DNA of 64,000 nt from Bacteroidota bacterium (GTDB lineage: Bacteria > Bacteroidota > Bacteroidia > Chitinophagales > Chitinophagaceae), in the NCBI GenBank assembly GCA_030706735.1, contig JAUZNZ010000024.1, positions 1 through 64,000 on the forward strand, read 5' to 3'. Both the position numbers and the translations under genes were made by a program. Below the pieces are notes generated by a model. It was not told the DNA's origin and made no database searches. It saw only the letters and a program-made list of their open reading frames with translations. Positions 43,579 through 52,286 of this stretch are shown piece by piece. Position 1 is the stretch's first letter, and each line of letters starts with the position of its first letter.

Positions 43579-43905
43579 TTACTGACCGATCTTTTTGCTG
43601 ACCTTGTTTTCCTGCTGGTTCAATACTTTCTGTTCGGCCTTGGTGATATGACCATGATCCTGTGCGGCCATATCTCTTTCTTCCTGGCGGATTTCCCGAT
43701 CGTCCTGATGCAAGCGGGCAGCCTTTGCCTTGCTCATTTCCCCTTCCTTTACTTCCTCATTGATCCTTTTGTGCTGATTCCTGAGGCGGGCATTGACTTC
43801 TGCGCGGCGCGGATGCGTCTTGCAAAAGTGTCCCTTTTGGGCAAATGCGGAAGTGGAGAGTCCGAGCATGGCAATAAGGGCCATTGGCATTACGAAGTGT
43901 TTCAT
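43579..43905 (-). CDS. Small exported charged protein
   Basis: The 108-residue protein has a clear signal peptide (cleavage near TSAFAQKG) and a mature part made of Arg/Lys/Glu/Gln-rich helices (RRAEVNARLRNQHKRINEEV, HQDDREIRQEERDMAAQDHG), ending NKVSKKIGQ. I do not recognise a named family. It resembles small periplasmic helical proteins that accompany CpxP/Spy-like proteins, and one of these is the next gene upstream. A chaperone or metal-stress role is only inference. Confidence 0.65.
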   Translation of the reverse strand: MKHFVMPMALIAMLGLSTSAFAQKGHFCKTHPRRAEVNARLRNQHKRINEEVKEGEMSKAKAARLHQDDREIRQEERDMAAQDHGHITKAEQKVLNQQENKVSKKIGQ

Positions 43906-43984
43906 GATTGTAAACTTTAAGTTTAAAGAATAGACTAATTCATGAATAGATCGGAAACTTTAAGCAAGGTTTAATGTGTGCCGG

Positions 43985-44017
43985 AAAAAAAAGGGCCGAC
44001 CGTTTTTTGGTCAGCCC
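43985..44017 (-). terminator. Terminator of the CpxP-like gene (minus strand)
   Basis: On the minus strand GGGCTGACC / GGTCGGCCC (one mismatch, loop AAAAAC) is followed by eight T residues. It lies 47 bp after the CpxP-like stop and separates that gene from the small exported protein gene. Confidence 0.8.
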
Positions 44018-44063
44018 CCGTGGTTGTGGTATCGGTAGTCTAAGAAAAAGGTATGCTAAGAAA

Positions 44064-44753
44064 TTACCTGGCGTCTTCGTCATGACGGAATCCATCGCGA
44101 TGCGACCCGTGATCCTGTCTCATCTCATTGAATTTCGAGAGCTGATCCGGCGTCAGCACGGATTTGACGATCTCCTTCCGCTGGGCTCCGAGCTCCCTGA
44201 ATTTTTCCATTTTCTCCCGGGGCAGCAACCCGTCATTATCGTGCAGGCTCTGCATCTGTGACCTCAGGTCGGTCTCCTTTGATTTGATCGTTGCGACCTG
44301 TTGATCGCTAAGGTTCAGGTGGATCTTCAGCCTCTCCATCCGGGCTGCTGCCCTGACCTGTGCATTTTCGGTGAAATGCCGGCGTCTTTTTTCCATCTGT
44401 TCTTTTTGTTCCGGCGTCAGCAGGGCCTGCAGCTTACTTTTGCGATCCTTTTGCAGGGCGAGAAGCCCGGCCTTGTATTGCCCCAGGGTTTGATTGTCGT
44501 TCTTAAAGAGATCAGCGGCTTTATTCTTATAGTCTGCGTTGATCACTTGCATTTGCTTGCGTTGATCGGGACTAAAATGGATATGATTGCGGCCGAATCG
44601 GCGTGCCTCGCCGTCGCGTCCGTCGCGATGCGCCCAGTTACGGTGCATGCCCGGACGATGGGTCGTATCGCTTGCATTTCCTCCATCCGCCGACTGCGCA
44701 TGGAGCGTACAGGCGAAAAAGAGGCTGCCCAGGAAAATGATTGCTTTTTGCAT
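44064..44753 (-). CDS. CpxP/Spy-like periplasmic protein with repeated LTxxQ-type motifs
   Basis: The 229-residue protein has a signal peptide (cleavage near TLHAQSAD), a His/Arg-rich linker, and helical repeats marked by LTxxQ-like motifs: FSPDQRKQ, LTPEQKEQ, LSDQQVAT and LTPDQLSK. These motifs define the CpxP/Spy fold, a periplasmic chaperone that binds misfolded proteins and senses envelope or metal stress. Four motifs suggest two fused CpxP-like units. The His-rich ends (GMHRNWAHRDGRDGE and QDHGSHRDGFRHDEDAR) could bind metal (inference). Confidence 0.78.
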   Translation of the reverse strand: MQKAIIFLGSLFFACTLHAQSADGGNASDTTHRPGMHRNWAHRDGRDGEARRFGRNHIHFSPDQRKQMQVINADYKNKAADLFKNDNQTLGQYKAGLLALQKDRKSKLQALLTPEQKEQMEKRRRHFTENAQVRAAARMERLKIHLNLSDQQVATIKSKETDLRSQMQSLHDNDGLLPREKMEKFRELGAQRKEIVKSVLTPDQLSKFNEMRQDHGSHRDGFRHDEDAR

Positions 44754-45053
44754 GATGTGTTATTTATATTTAAGACGGGATTGGCAGCCCGACGTTTAAT
44801 CCCCGCAACGACAAAATAGCCGGAAAATCAGGGTATTCACCGATTGGGCATACCGTCCATCCCGGCCGGCCGTGGAATGTGCCCATGAACCAATCCGGAA
44901 GTCCTGTATCGAAAACGCACAGCCCTTGTATTGAAAACGGACGCGACGCGTTCCGGAGGCACCATTCAATAGATTGATTATCAATTATATAATACTTAGG
45001 TCATTAATTTGTTGCCGGAATCCCAGGCAAAGATGCCAAGGCAAACAAGACAC
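44754..45053. other. 300-bp intergenic region between divergent envelope genes
   Basis: This stretch separates the CpxP-like gene (reading left) from the ABC permease pair (reading right). It holds a near-duplicate 16-bp direct repeat and AT-rich sequence before the permease, including TTAATTTG at about 45005. I see no gene. Two promoters must lie here. Confidence 0.55.
44905..44943 (+). repeat. Two 16-bp direct repeats, possible operator
   Basis: TGTATCGAAAACGCAC (44905-44920) and TGTATTGAAAACGGAC (44928-44943) differ at two positions and are spaced 23 bp start to start, about two helical turns. They lie about 110 bp before the permease ATG and may bind a dimeric regulator, but could be a chance duplication. 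Confidence 0.45.
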
Positions 45054-47447
45054 ATGTTAAAAAACTACTTCAAGATCGCATGGCGCAACCTGGCCAAGAA
45101 CAGGGCCTATTCCTCAATCAATATTTTCGGGCTTGCGATCGGCATGACCGTGGCCCTGCTGATCGGATTGTGGATTGCGGACGAGTTGAGCTTCAATAAG
45201 AGCTTTGCGAACTATGATCGTGTGTTGCGGGTGATGGAGAATTCGACTCACAATGGCAAGACTGAGACCACGTTGCCTACCCCCATTCCGCTTGCCCTGG
45301 AGATGCGCACCAAATATGCAGGCGATTTTAAGGCGGTGGCCCTGGCATCCTGGAACAATGCGCATGGCCTGACCTATGGCGACAAGCTGTTGTCGAAGAA
45401 TGGCATGTTTGCCGAACCCCAGATCCAGGATATCCTTTCCCTTCGCATGGTCAAGGGCGGTCCCGGGGCCCTGAATGCGCCCAATTCGCTGCTGATCTGC
45501 CGGTCCCTGGCCCAGACGCTCTTCGGTGACGCCGACCCCATGAATAAGGTAATCAGGATGGATGACCGTATGAACCTGAAGGTAACCGGCGTATTTGAAG
45601 ATTTCCCCTGGAACACCGAATTCAGGGATACCTACCTGATCGCCCCCTGGTCTACCTTCGAAGCCGACCAGAGCTGGGTGAGGAACTCAAGATCGAACTG
45701 GGACAACAACTCTTTCCAAACCTATGCGCAGCTACAGGACCATGCGGACCTGGACAAGGTGGCCGCGAAACTGAAGTCCGCTTTGACGGGCCATGACCGA
45801 AAGGACAAACCGGAAGTGATCCTTCACCCGATGGCCAAATGGAAATTATTCAATGAGTTTACCAATGGGGTCAATAGTGGCGGAGGCATTCAGTTCGTAT
45901 GGATGTTCGGCGCCATCGGGCTGTTCGTATTGCTGCTTGCCTGCATCAATTTCATGAACCTGAGCACCGCACGCTCCGAACGAAGGGCCAAGGAAGTAGG
46001 CATTCGAAAGGCGGTGGGCTCTTTGCGCGGGCAGCTGATCGGGCAATTCCTCGGCGAATCGTTGCTCATCACCTTCCTTGCACTGACGCTAAGTCTTGTG
46101 CTTACCAGTTTATCCCTGCCCTGGTTCAACCAGTTAGCCGATAAACAAATGCATATATCCTGGAACAGCCCCTTATTTTGGACCCTGCTGATCGCCTTCA
46201 TGGTGTTCACGGGACTGGTCGCCGGGAGTTATCCCGCATTTTATTTGTCGTCATTCCCTTCGGTCAAGGTATTGAAGGGCACCTTCAAGGCGGGAAGAAT
46301 GGCGGCGCTGCCACGCAAGATCCTGGTGGTGTTGCAATTCACCGTGTCCGTTTCGCTGATCGTCGGTACGATCATCGTGTACAAACAGATCGAATATGCC
46401 CATGACCGCCCGGTGGGCTATACCCGCGAAGGGTTGATCACGGTCCTCGCCAATACGATGGACCTTTATACTCATTACAATTCGATACGCAACGACCTGA
46501 TCCGCAGCGGAGCGGCCGCCAATGTGGCTATGTCGGCCAGCCCCACGACCAATATTTGGTCCAACCAGAGCGGCTTTGACTGGCCCGGCAAGGACCCGAA
46601 CATGGAGCCGACCTTCGCCATCATCTCCGTCACGCACGACTTCGGAAATACGGTCGGGTGGCAATTTTTGAGTGGACGGGACTTCTCGCGCGATTATGCG
46701 TCCGATTCGTCGGGACTCGTTCTTAATGAAGCGGCGGTGCGCTACATGGGTCTCAAACATCCCGTCGGAACGAATATAAAGTACCTCTATTCGAGTTATC
46801 GTGACAAAAATTTCCGGGTGATCGGCGTGGTGAATGATATGGTCATGGAATCTCCATTCACTCCCACGAGGCCAACCATCTTCGCGATGGATACAGCGGC
46901 CCAGAGCCTGAATGTGATCACCGTGAAGATTAATCCGGCAATGAGCACTACGAAAGCTATGCCCATTATTGGCACCATATTTAAGAAATACAACCCCGGC
47001 TCGGCCTTCGACTATCGTTTCAATGATGACGAATATGCGCGCAAATTCAATTTGGAGGAGCGGATCGGCCGTTTGGCAGCCTTCTTTACAGCATTCGCCA
47101 TTTTCATCAGCTGCCTCGGCCTGTTCGGACTCGCTTCATTCATGGCGGAGCAGCGCACGAAGGAGATCGGCGTGCGGAAGGTGCTGGGGGCGTCCATGAT
47201 GCACCTCTGGGGGCTGTTATCGAAGGAGTTCCTGCTGCTGGTATTCGTCAGTTTTTTTATCGCTATACCGGTCTCCTGGTACGTGATGCACAATTGGCTG
47301 CAGCAATATTATTACCGGACGACGGTGTCGATCTGGATATTCGTGGCTACGATGGGGTTGTCGTTGCTGATCACCCTGGTGACCGTGAGCTTTCAATCGA
47401 TTCGCGCCGCATTGGCAAACCCGGCGAAGAGCCTGAGAACGGAATAA
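45054..47447 (+). CDS. FtsX/MacB-like ABC transporter permease, first of a tandem pair
   Basis: I chose ATG 45054 (797 residues, MLKNYFKIAWRNLAKNRAYS), the standard start of this family; upstream frame adds 15 unsupported codons. The layout is an N-terminal helix, a MacB periplasmic core domain, three FtsX helices (FGAIGLFVLLLACINFMNLS, IRKAVGSLRGQLIGQFLGES), a second periplasmic core and a second FtsX set ending IRAALANPAKSLRTE. It should form a dimer that moves material mechanically across the envelope, using an ATPase encoded elsewhere. No ATP-binding gene lies next to it. Confidence 0.9.
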   Translation: MLKNYFKIAWRNLAKNRAYSSINIFGLAIGMTVALLIGLWIADELSFNKSFANYDRVLRVMENSTHNGKTETTLPTPIPLALEMRTKYAGDFKAVALASWNNAHGLTYGDKLLSKNGMFAEPQIQDILSLRMVKGGPGALNAPNSLLICRSLAQTLFGDADPMNKVIRMDDRMNLKVTGVFEDFPWNTEFRDTYLIAPWSTFEADQSWVRNSRSNWDNNSFQTYAQLQDHADLDKVAAKLKSALTGHDRKDKPEVILHPMAKWKLFNEFTNGVNSGGGIQFVWMFGAIGLFVLLLACINFMNLSTARSERRAKEVGIRKAVGSLRGQLIGQFLGESLLITFLALTLSLVLTSLSLPWFNQLADKQMHISWNSPLFWTLLIAFMVFTGLVAGSYPAFYLSSFPSVKVLKGTFKAGRMAALPRKILVVLQFTVSVSLIVGTIIVYKQIEYAHDRPVGYTREGLITVLANTMDLYTHYNSIRNDLIRSGAAANVAMSASPTTNIWSNQSGFDWPGKDPNMEPTFAIISVTHDFGNTVGWQFLSGRDFSRDYASDSSGLVLNEAAVRYMGLKHPVGTNIKYLYSSYRDKNFRVIGVVNDMVMESPFTPTRPTIFAMDTAAQSLNVITVKINPAMSTTKAMPIIGTIFKKYNPGSAFDYRFNDDEYARKFNLEERIGRLAAFFTAFAIFISCLGLFGLASFMAEQRTKEIGVRKVLGASMMHLWGLLSKEFLLLVFVSFFIAIPVSWYVMHNWLQQYYYRTTVSIWIFVATMGLSLLITLVTVSFQSIRAALANPAKSLRTE

Positions 47448-47457
47448 AACCTTGCGT

Positions 47458-49938
47458 ATGATCAGGAATTATCTCAAGACCGCCTGGCGGAACATGTTCC
47501 GCAACAAAACGAACAGCGTGATCAATATTGCCGGACTGGCCATCGGCCTGGCTTGCGTGATCATGATCGCCCTGTACGTGCAGGATGAACGGCAATTTGA
47601 CCGCTCCTTCAAAAATGCCGGCCGCATTTTCCAGGTCGATTTGGACGCCATGATGGGAGGGCAGGGCGGTTTGCTTACAAACTCGCCGCCTGCGGTCGGA
47701 CCGGCGCTGCAAAAGACCTTTCCGGAAATAGAGGCCTTCACCAGGTTTTATGTCATGGGCAGCGAGATCGTCAGCAATGATGAGAACAGCAAAGTGCAGA
47801 ACCATTTTTCTGAAAAAAAGCTCCTTGCGGTCGACTCGAATTTTTTGCAGGTATTCGATTATGCCATGAAAGAAGGAGATGCCAAAACCTGTTTGCAACC
47901 GGCTCATGCGATCGTGCTGACGGAGACGACCGCCAGGAAATATTTCGGCAATGACAAGGCAATCGGCAAGAACCTGGTGCTCGATGAATACAAACAACCT
48001 TTTACCATTACGGCTGTGTTGAAGGACCCGCCTTCCCAGGCGACCATTCAATTCGATATGTTGATCCCGACCGCTGCCTGCCCGCCCGTGCAGCGCTTCA
48101 GCTGGAGCTGGATATGGCTGCAAATGCAGACCTACGTTCTTTTTTCAAAGAATGCAGCCACCGACAAAGAAAGCATTAAAAGGCTGGAGGCCAAATTTCC
48201 GGCGATGATGCAAGTGCAGGCGGCGAGCGCTTTCAGGCGCATCGGCCAGCCATACGACGAATTCATCAGGAAAGGGAACAAATGGAATTTCTTTTTGCAG
48301 CCGCTGCTCGACGTGCATTTGTATTCGGCAAATCTCAACTCTCAATTCCTTTACACTCTCGGCGATATCAAGAATGTATACATTTTTTCGGCGATTGCGT
48401 TTTTCATCATCATCCTGGCCTGCGTCAACTTTATGAACCTGTCCACGGCTCAGTCTGCGACGAGGGCCAAGGAGATCGGCGTGCGAAAGGTGCTCGGTTC
48501 CGAAAGGCGGCAATTGATCAGGCAGTTCCTGATCGAGGCTATATTGTATAGCGCGATCGCCACGGTCGTCGCCCTGGCGCTCGTTGCCATGTTGCTGCCC
48601 TTGTTCAATTCCTTGTCGGGGAAGGCGCTGGATTTCAACCGCATTTTCCATTCGGGCATCTGTTGGATGGTCTTGCTGCTGACCATGCTGACTGGCCTGC
48701 TGGCGGGGAGCTATCCGGCCTTTTACTTAACCTCCTTTAACCCGGTGTCGGTACTGAAGGGAGGCGTATTCTCGAAGATCCTGTCGAATACCCTGGTCCG
48801 AAATGGCCTCGTGGTGTTTCAATTTACCGTATCGATTGCCCTGATCAGCTGCACCATCATCCTGTTCCAGCAGCTTCGGTTCAGCCAGAATAAGGAACTG
48901 GGCCTCAGGAAAGATAATGTCATCATCGTTCCCAATGCGGAAAAAATGAATGCCGGTGCTGAAGAGACCTTGAGGCAACAAATCGCGGCCTTGCCGGGGG
49001 TCGAGCATGCGAGCATGGCCAGCGGCCTGCCGACCTTGAAAACCTTTGCTGACAACTATGTCCCGGAAGCGGCCGGGATGCAGGGGGCGCTCGCTAAGGA
49101 CATCATGATCAATTCCTTCATGGTCGACGAGGAGTTTGTGCCGGCTTTAAAGATACAATTGCTGCAGGGCAGGAATTTCTCGAAGGATTATTCCGATTCG
49201 GCCTCTGTGATCCTCAATGAAACGGCTGTTCAACAGATCGGATGGACGGATCCAATAGGGAAATATATGACCTATACCGGGCACAACAACCAGCGGTTTC
49301 GGGTGATCGGCGTGGTAAAGGACTTCGATGTGGTTTCGATACGCAATGCGATGATGCCCTTTGCCTTATTCCACTATTCCTCCAAGACCTATTCTACGGG
49401 AAGGAGCTATTTGGCGGTGAAGGCCGCTCCTGAACGTATCGCCGGCCTGTTGTCCGACATCGAAAGCAGGTGGAAAAAGACCGTTCCATCCGTTCCGTTC
49501 GAATATAGCTTCCTCGACGCGAGCTTTTCGGCCTTGTATGCCGACGACCAGCGAACGGGCAATGTGTTCGGCGTCTTTACCGCTTTGTCCATTGCCGTCG
49601 CGTGCCTTGGTCTGTTCGCCTTATCGGTTTATACGGCTGAAAGAAGGAAGAAGGAGATCGGGGTCAGAAAAGTATTAGGCGCCTCCGTGGGCAGCGTCGT
49701 CCAATTATTGACCAAAGAATTCGTGAAGCTGGTTCTTGTGGCCGCGGTTATTGCCTATCCCATCGCCAGGTGGGCCATGGGCAAATGGCTGCAGGATTTT
49801 GTCTACCGGGTCGAGATGCAATGGTGGGTATTCGTCCTGGCCGCCTTGGTTGCCCTGCTGATAGCAGTCTGCACCATTAGTTTCCAGGCTATCGAAGCGG
49901 CTGTCGCCAATCCGGTCAAGAGCCTGAGGACGGAGTAG
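47458..49938 (+). CDS. FtsX/MacB-like ABC transporter permease, second of a tandem pair
   Basis: The 826-residue protein is a paralogue of the preceding one, starting MIRNYLKTAWRNMFRNKTNS and ending IEAAVANPVKSLRTE, with the same double MacB-core and FtsX-helix arrangement (LSTAQSATRAKEIGVRKVLG, ERRKKEIGVRKVLGASVGSV). The gap to the first gene is about 10 bp, so the two are co-transcribed and perhaps form a heterodimer. I chose ATG 47458; a TTG two codons upstream is weaker. It ends 4 bp before the convergent rlmN. Confidence 0.9.
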   Translation: MIRNYLKTAWRNMFRNKTNSVINIAGLAIGLACVIMIALYVQDERQFDRSFKNAGRIFQVDLDAMMGGQGGLLTNSPPAVGPALQKTFPEIEAFTRFYVMGSEIVSNDENSKVQNHFSEKKLLAVDSNFLQVFDYAMKEGDAKTCLQPAHAIVLTETTARKYFGNDKAIGKNLVLDEYKQPFTITAVLKDPPSQATIQFDMLIPTAACPPVQRFSWSWIWLQMQTYVLFSKNAATDKESIKRLEAKFPAMMQVQAASAFRRIGQPYDEFIRKGNKWNFFLQPLLDVHLYSANLNSQFLYTLGDIKNVYIFSAIAFFIIILACVNFMNLSTAQSATRAKEIGVRKVLGSERRQLIRQFLIEAILYSAIATVVALALVAMLLPLFNSLSGKALDFNRIFHSGICWMVLLLTMLTGLLAGSYPAFYLTSFNPVSVLKGGVFSKILSNTLVRNGLVVFQFTVSIALISCTIILFQQLRFSQNKELGLRKDNVIIVPNAEKMNAGAEETLRQQIAALPGVEHASMASGLPTLKTFADNYVPEAAGMQGALAKDIMINSFMVDEEFVPALKIQLLQGRNFSKDYSDSASVILNETAVQQIGWTDPIGKYMTYTGHNNQRFRVIGVVKDFDVVSIRNAMMPFALFHYSSKTYSTGRSYLAVKAAPERIAGLLSDIESRWKKTVPSVPFEYSFLDASFSALYADDQRTGNVFGVFTALSIAVACLGLFALSVYTAERRKKEIGVRKVLGASVGSVVQLLTKEFVKLVLVAAVIAYPIARWAMGKWLQDFVYRVEMQWWVFVLAALVALLIAVCTISFQAIEAAVANPVKSLRTE

Positions 49939-49942
49939 GGGG

Positions 49943-50992
49943 TCAGTTCTTATTGGCCAATTGTCCGCAGGCAGCGTCGATATCTTTGCCGCGGCTTACC
50001 CTCAGACGGGCATTGACACGATTTTTGGCGAGGTAGTCCATGAATTTGCGGATAGTCGCTTCGTCCGGCTTGGCAAATTTGGCCGCCTCGATCGGATTGT
50101 ACTCGATTATATTGACGAGGTCGGCCGGTATCTGGCGATAGATCTTCACCAGTTCGTCGGCATCCTTGAGGCTGTCATTGAAATCCTTGAAAAGAATGTA
50201 CTCGAGAGTGATCTCGGCGCCCGTCTTTTGGTAAAAATAATTGAGGGCTTCCGTCAGCGCTTTGATATTGTTCGTCTCGTTGATCGGCATGATCTCATTC
50301 CTCTTCTTATCGTTGGCGGCATGTAAGGACAGCGCGAGTTTGAATTTTACCTGGTCATCCCCCAGTTGCCGGATCATTTTCGCGACACCTGCCGTGGAGA
50401 CCGTAATGCGTCGCGGGCTCATCCCCAAACCAACCGGAGAACTGATGCGTTCGATCGCCTTCAGCACATTCCTGTAATTGAGCAGCGGCTCGCCCATGCC
50501 CATGAACACAATATTGGACAAGCGCTTCTCGAACATCTTTTCCGATTGCTCGTTGAGAAGGGCGACCTCATCATAGATCTCATCGTAGTCCAGGTTACGC
50601 TTTTTTTCCATGTAGCCCGTCGCGCAGAACTTGCAGCTCAGCGAGCAGCCGATCTGGGAGGAGACGCAGGCTGTTCTGCGTTCGTCGGTGGGGATCAGTA
50701 CGCCCTCGACCAGGTGTCCTTCATGGGTGCGAAACCGGCTCTTGATGGTACCGTCCGCGGAATATTGGGTCGCATCGATCTGCAATGCCGGGAAAGAAAA
50801 GTGTTCGGCCAGGGTCTGCCGCAGTGACTTGCTCAGGTTGGTCATGGCCTCGAAGCTGCCGGCATGTTTTTGCCAGATCCACTCATAGACTTGCCGCGCC
50901 CGGAAGGCAGCCTCCCCCAGGGTTTGGAAATATTGTTCTAACTCCGTGAGCGTCAGGTGCCTGATATTTTTCTTGGTATGTAAGGTCTCCAT
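49943..50992 (-). CDS. rlmN: Dual-specificity 23S rRNA/tRNA methyltransferase RlmN
   Basis: RlmN is a radical-SAM enzyme that methylates C2 of A2503 in 23S rRNA and A37 in tRNA. I chose ATG 50992 (349 residues), which removes a 26-codon unsupported extension. The 4Fe-4S cluster binds Cys116, Cys120 and Cys123 in GCSLSCKFCATGYM. Later motifs VFMGMGEPLLNYRNVL and a late ITLEYILFKDFND support RlmN; the last cysteine is in the ACGQLA tail. A minus-strand TATCTTTG (51007-51000) ends 7 bp before the ATG. Confidence 0.94.
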   Translation of the reverse strand: METLHTKKNIRHLTLTELEQYFQTLGEAAFRARQVYEWIWQKHAGSFEAMTNLSKSLRQTLAEHFSFPALQIDATQYSADGTIKSRFRTHEGHLVEGVLIPTDERRTACVSSQIGCSLSCKFCATGYMEKKRNLDYDEIYDEVALLNEQSEKMFEKRLSNIVFMGMGEPLLNYRNVLKAIERISSPVGLGMSPRRITVSTAGVAKMIRQLGDDQVKFKLALSLHAANDKKRNEIMPINETNNIKALTEALNYFYQKTGAEITLEYILFKDFNDSLKDADELVKIYRQIPADLVNIIEYNPIEAAKFAKPDEATIRKFMDYLAKNRVNARLRVSRGKDIDAACGQLANKN

Positions 50993-50999
50993 TCGGCCG

Positions 51000-51007
51000 C
51001 AAAGATA
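51000..51007 (-). promoter_or_regulatory. -7 box of rlmN
   Basis: TATCTTTG, read on the minus strand, ends 7 bp before the rlmN start codon, giving a very short or absent leader. No TTG was found at the expected distance. Confidence 0.5.
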
Positions 51008-51089
51008 CGAAAAACGCCAGGGAGGGGCCGGGCTAGTCAGTTTTCCAGTAATTTGCGGCACGATCTCCAAAAGATACGATCACCAAAAT

Positions 51090-52286
51090 ATGAATACAGC
51101 TTATATTATTGACGCCGTCCGTACGCCCATTGGAAAATATGGCGGCACCCTTAGTAGTATCCGGCCCGACGACTTGCTGGCGCATGTGATCAGGACGCTG
51201 TTGCAACGCAATCCGGTCATCGATCCGTCCGCCATCGAGGACCTGATCGCAGGGGACGCCAACCAGGCCGGGGAGGATAACCGCAATGTGGCGCGTATGG
51301 CCGTTCTGCTGGCCGGTCTGCCGGTCAGTGTGGCGGGAAATACGGTCAATCGGCTTTGCGCTTCCGGATTGCAGGCGATCATGGACGCTGCCCGCGCCAT
51401 CATGTGCGGAGAGGGCGATATCTATCTCGCAGGGGGTGTCGAGAGCATGACGCGCGCTCCATTGGTCATGGCAAAGGCTTCGCATGCTTATAGCCGTCAA
51501 ACCGAGCTGTTCGATTCCACGATCGGGTGGCGCTTCCCCAATAAGCGTCTCACCGATCAATATTATCCCTACTCCATGGGCGAGACGGCGGAAAATGTCG
51601 CCAAACAGTGGAAAATATCCCGCGAGGCCCAGGACGAATTCGCCCTGGCCTCCCAACAAAAATATTTTGCCGCGCTTGCCGCGGGCAAATGGACCGATGA
51701 GATTGCACCGGTAGAGATCCTTGGAGGCAAGGAAGAAAAGATATTCTTCGATAAGGACGAACATCCCAGGCAGACCTCGATGGACAAGCTTGCGGCCCTT
51801 CGTCCCGCCTTTGCAAAGGCGGGAACGGTGACGGCAGGCAATTCTTCGGGCATCAATGACGGATCGGCCGCATTGATCCTGGCGAGCGAGACGGCGGTAA
51901 AACGATTCGGCATGCGGCCGCTGGCAAAGATCGTGAGCATGGCCGTGGCAGGCGTGGACCCGTCGATCATGGGCATCGGCCCGGTGCCTGCGACCCAAAA
52001 GGCGCTTGCCAGGGCAAAATTATCTGCGACCGATCTGGGGGTAATTGAGTTGAATGAAGCGTTCGCGTCCCAATCGCTGGCGTGCATCCATGATCTTGGT
52101 CTCGACCCGTCGAAGATCAATCCGAATGGAGGCGCCATTGCTATCGGCCACCCGCTGGGTTGCAGCGGCGCGCGCATCTCGGCCACCTTGCTCCATGAAA
52201 TGCGACGCAGGGATGTGCGTTATGGCCTCGCGACGATGTGCGTCGGCGTCGGCCAGGGCGCGGCGATCATTTATGAAAAGTGTTAG
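51090..52286 (+). CDS. Acetyl-CoA acyltransferase (3-oxoadipyl-CoA thiolase-like)
   Basis: The 398-residue thiolase has the acyl-enzyme Cys90 in NTVNRLCASGLQAIMDAA, the HPLG motif in NGGAIAIGHPLGCSGARI, and the C-terminal active Cys in ATMCVGVGQGAAI. The stretch SRQTELFDSTIGWRFPNKRL and ESMTRAPLVM resemble PaaJ/PcaF, which cleave 3-oxoadipyl-CoA in aromatic degradation, but general thiolase activity cannot be excluded. I chose ATG 51090, giving normal length. No other beta-ketoadipate or beta-oxidation gene is nearby. The stop overlaps the convergent DUF4836 gene in TTAG. Confidence 0.88.
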   Translation: MNTAYIIDAVRTPIGKYGGTLSSIRPDDLLAHVIRTLLQRNPVIDPSAIEDLIAGDANQAGEDNRNVARMAVLLAGLPVSVAGNTVNRLCASGLQAIMDAARAIMCGEGDIYLAGGVESMTRAPLVMAKASHAYSRQTELFDSTIGWRFPNKRLTDQYYPYSMGETAENVAKQWKISREAQDEFALASQQKYFAALAAGKWTDEIAPVEILGGKEEKIFFDKDEHPRQTSMDKLAALRPAFAKAGTVTAGNSSGINDGSAALILASETAVKRFGMRPLAKIVSMAVAGVDPSIMGIGPVPATQKALARAKLSATDLGVIELNEAFASQSLACIHDLGLDPSKINPNGGAIAIGHPLGCSGARISATLLHEMRRRDVRYGLATMCVGVGQGAAIIYEKC

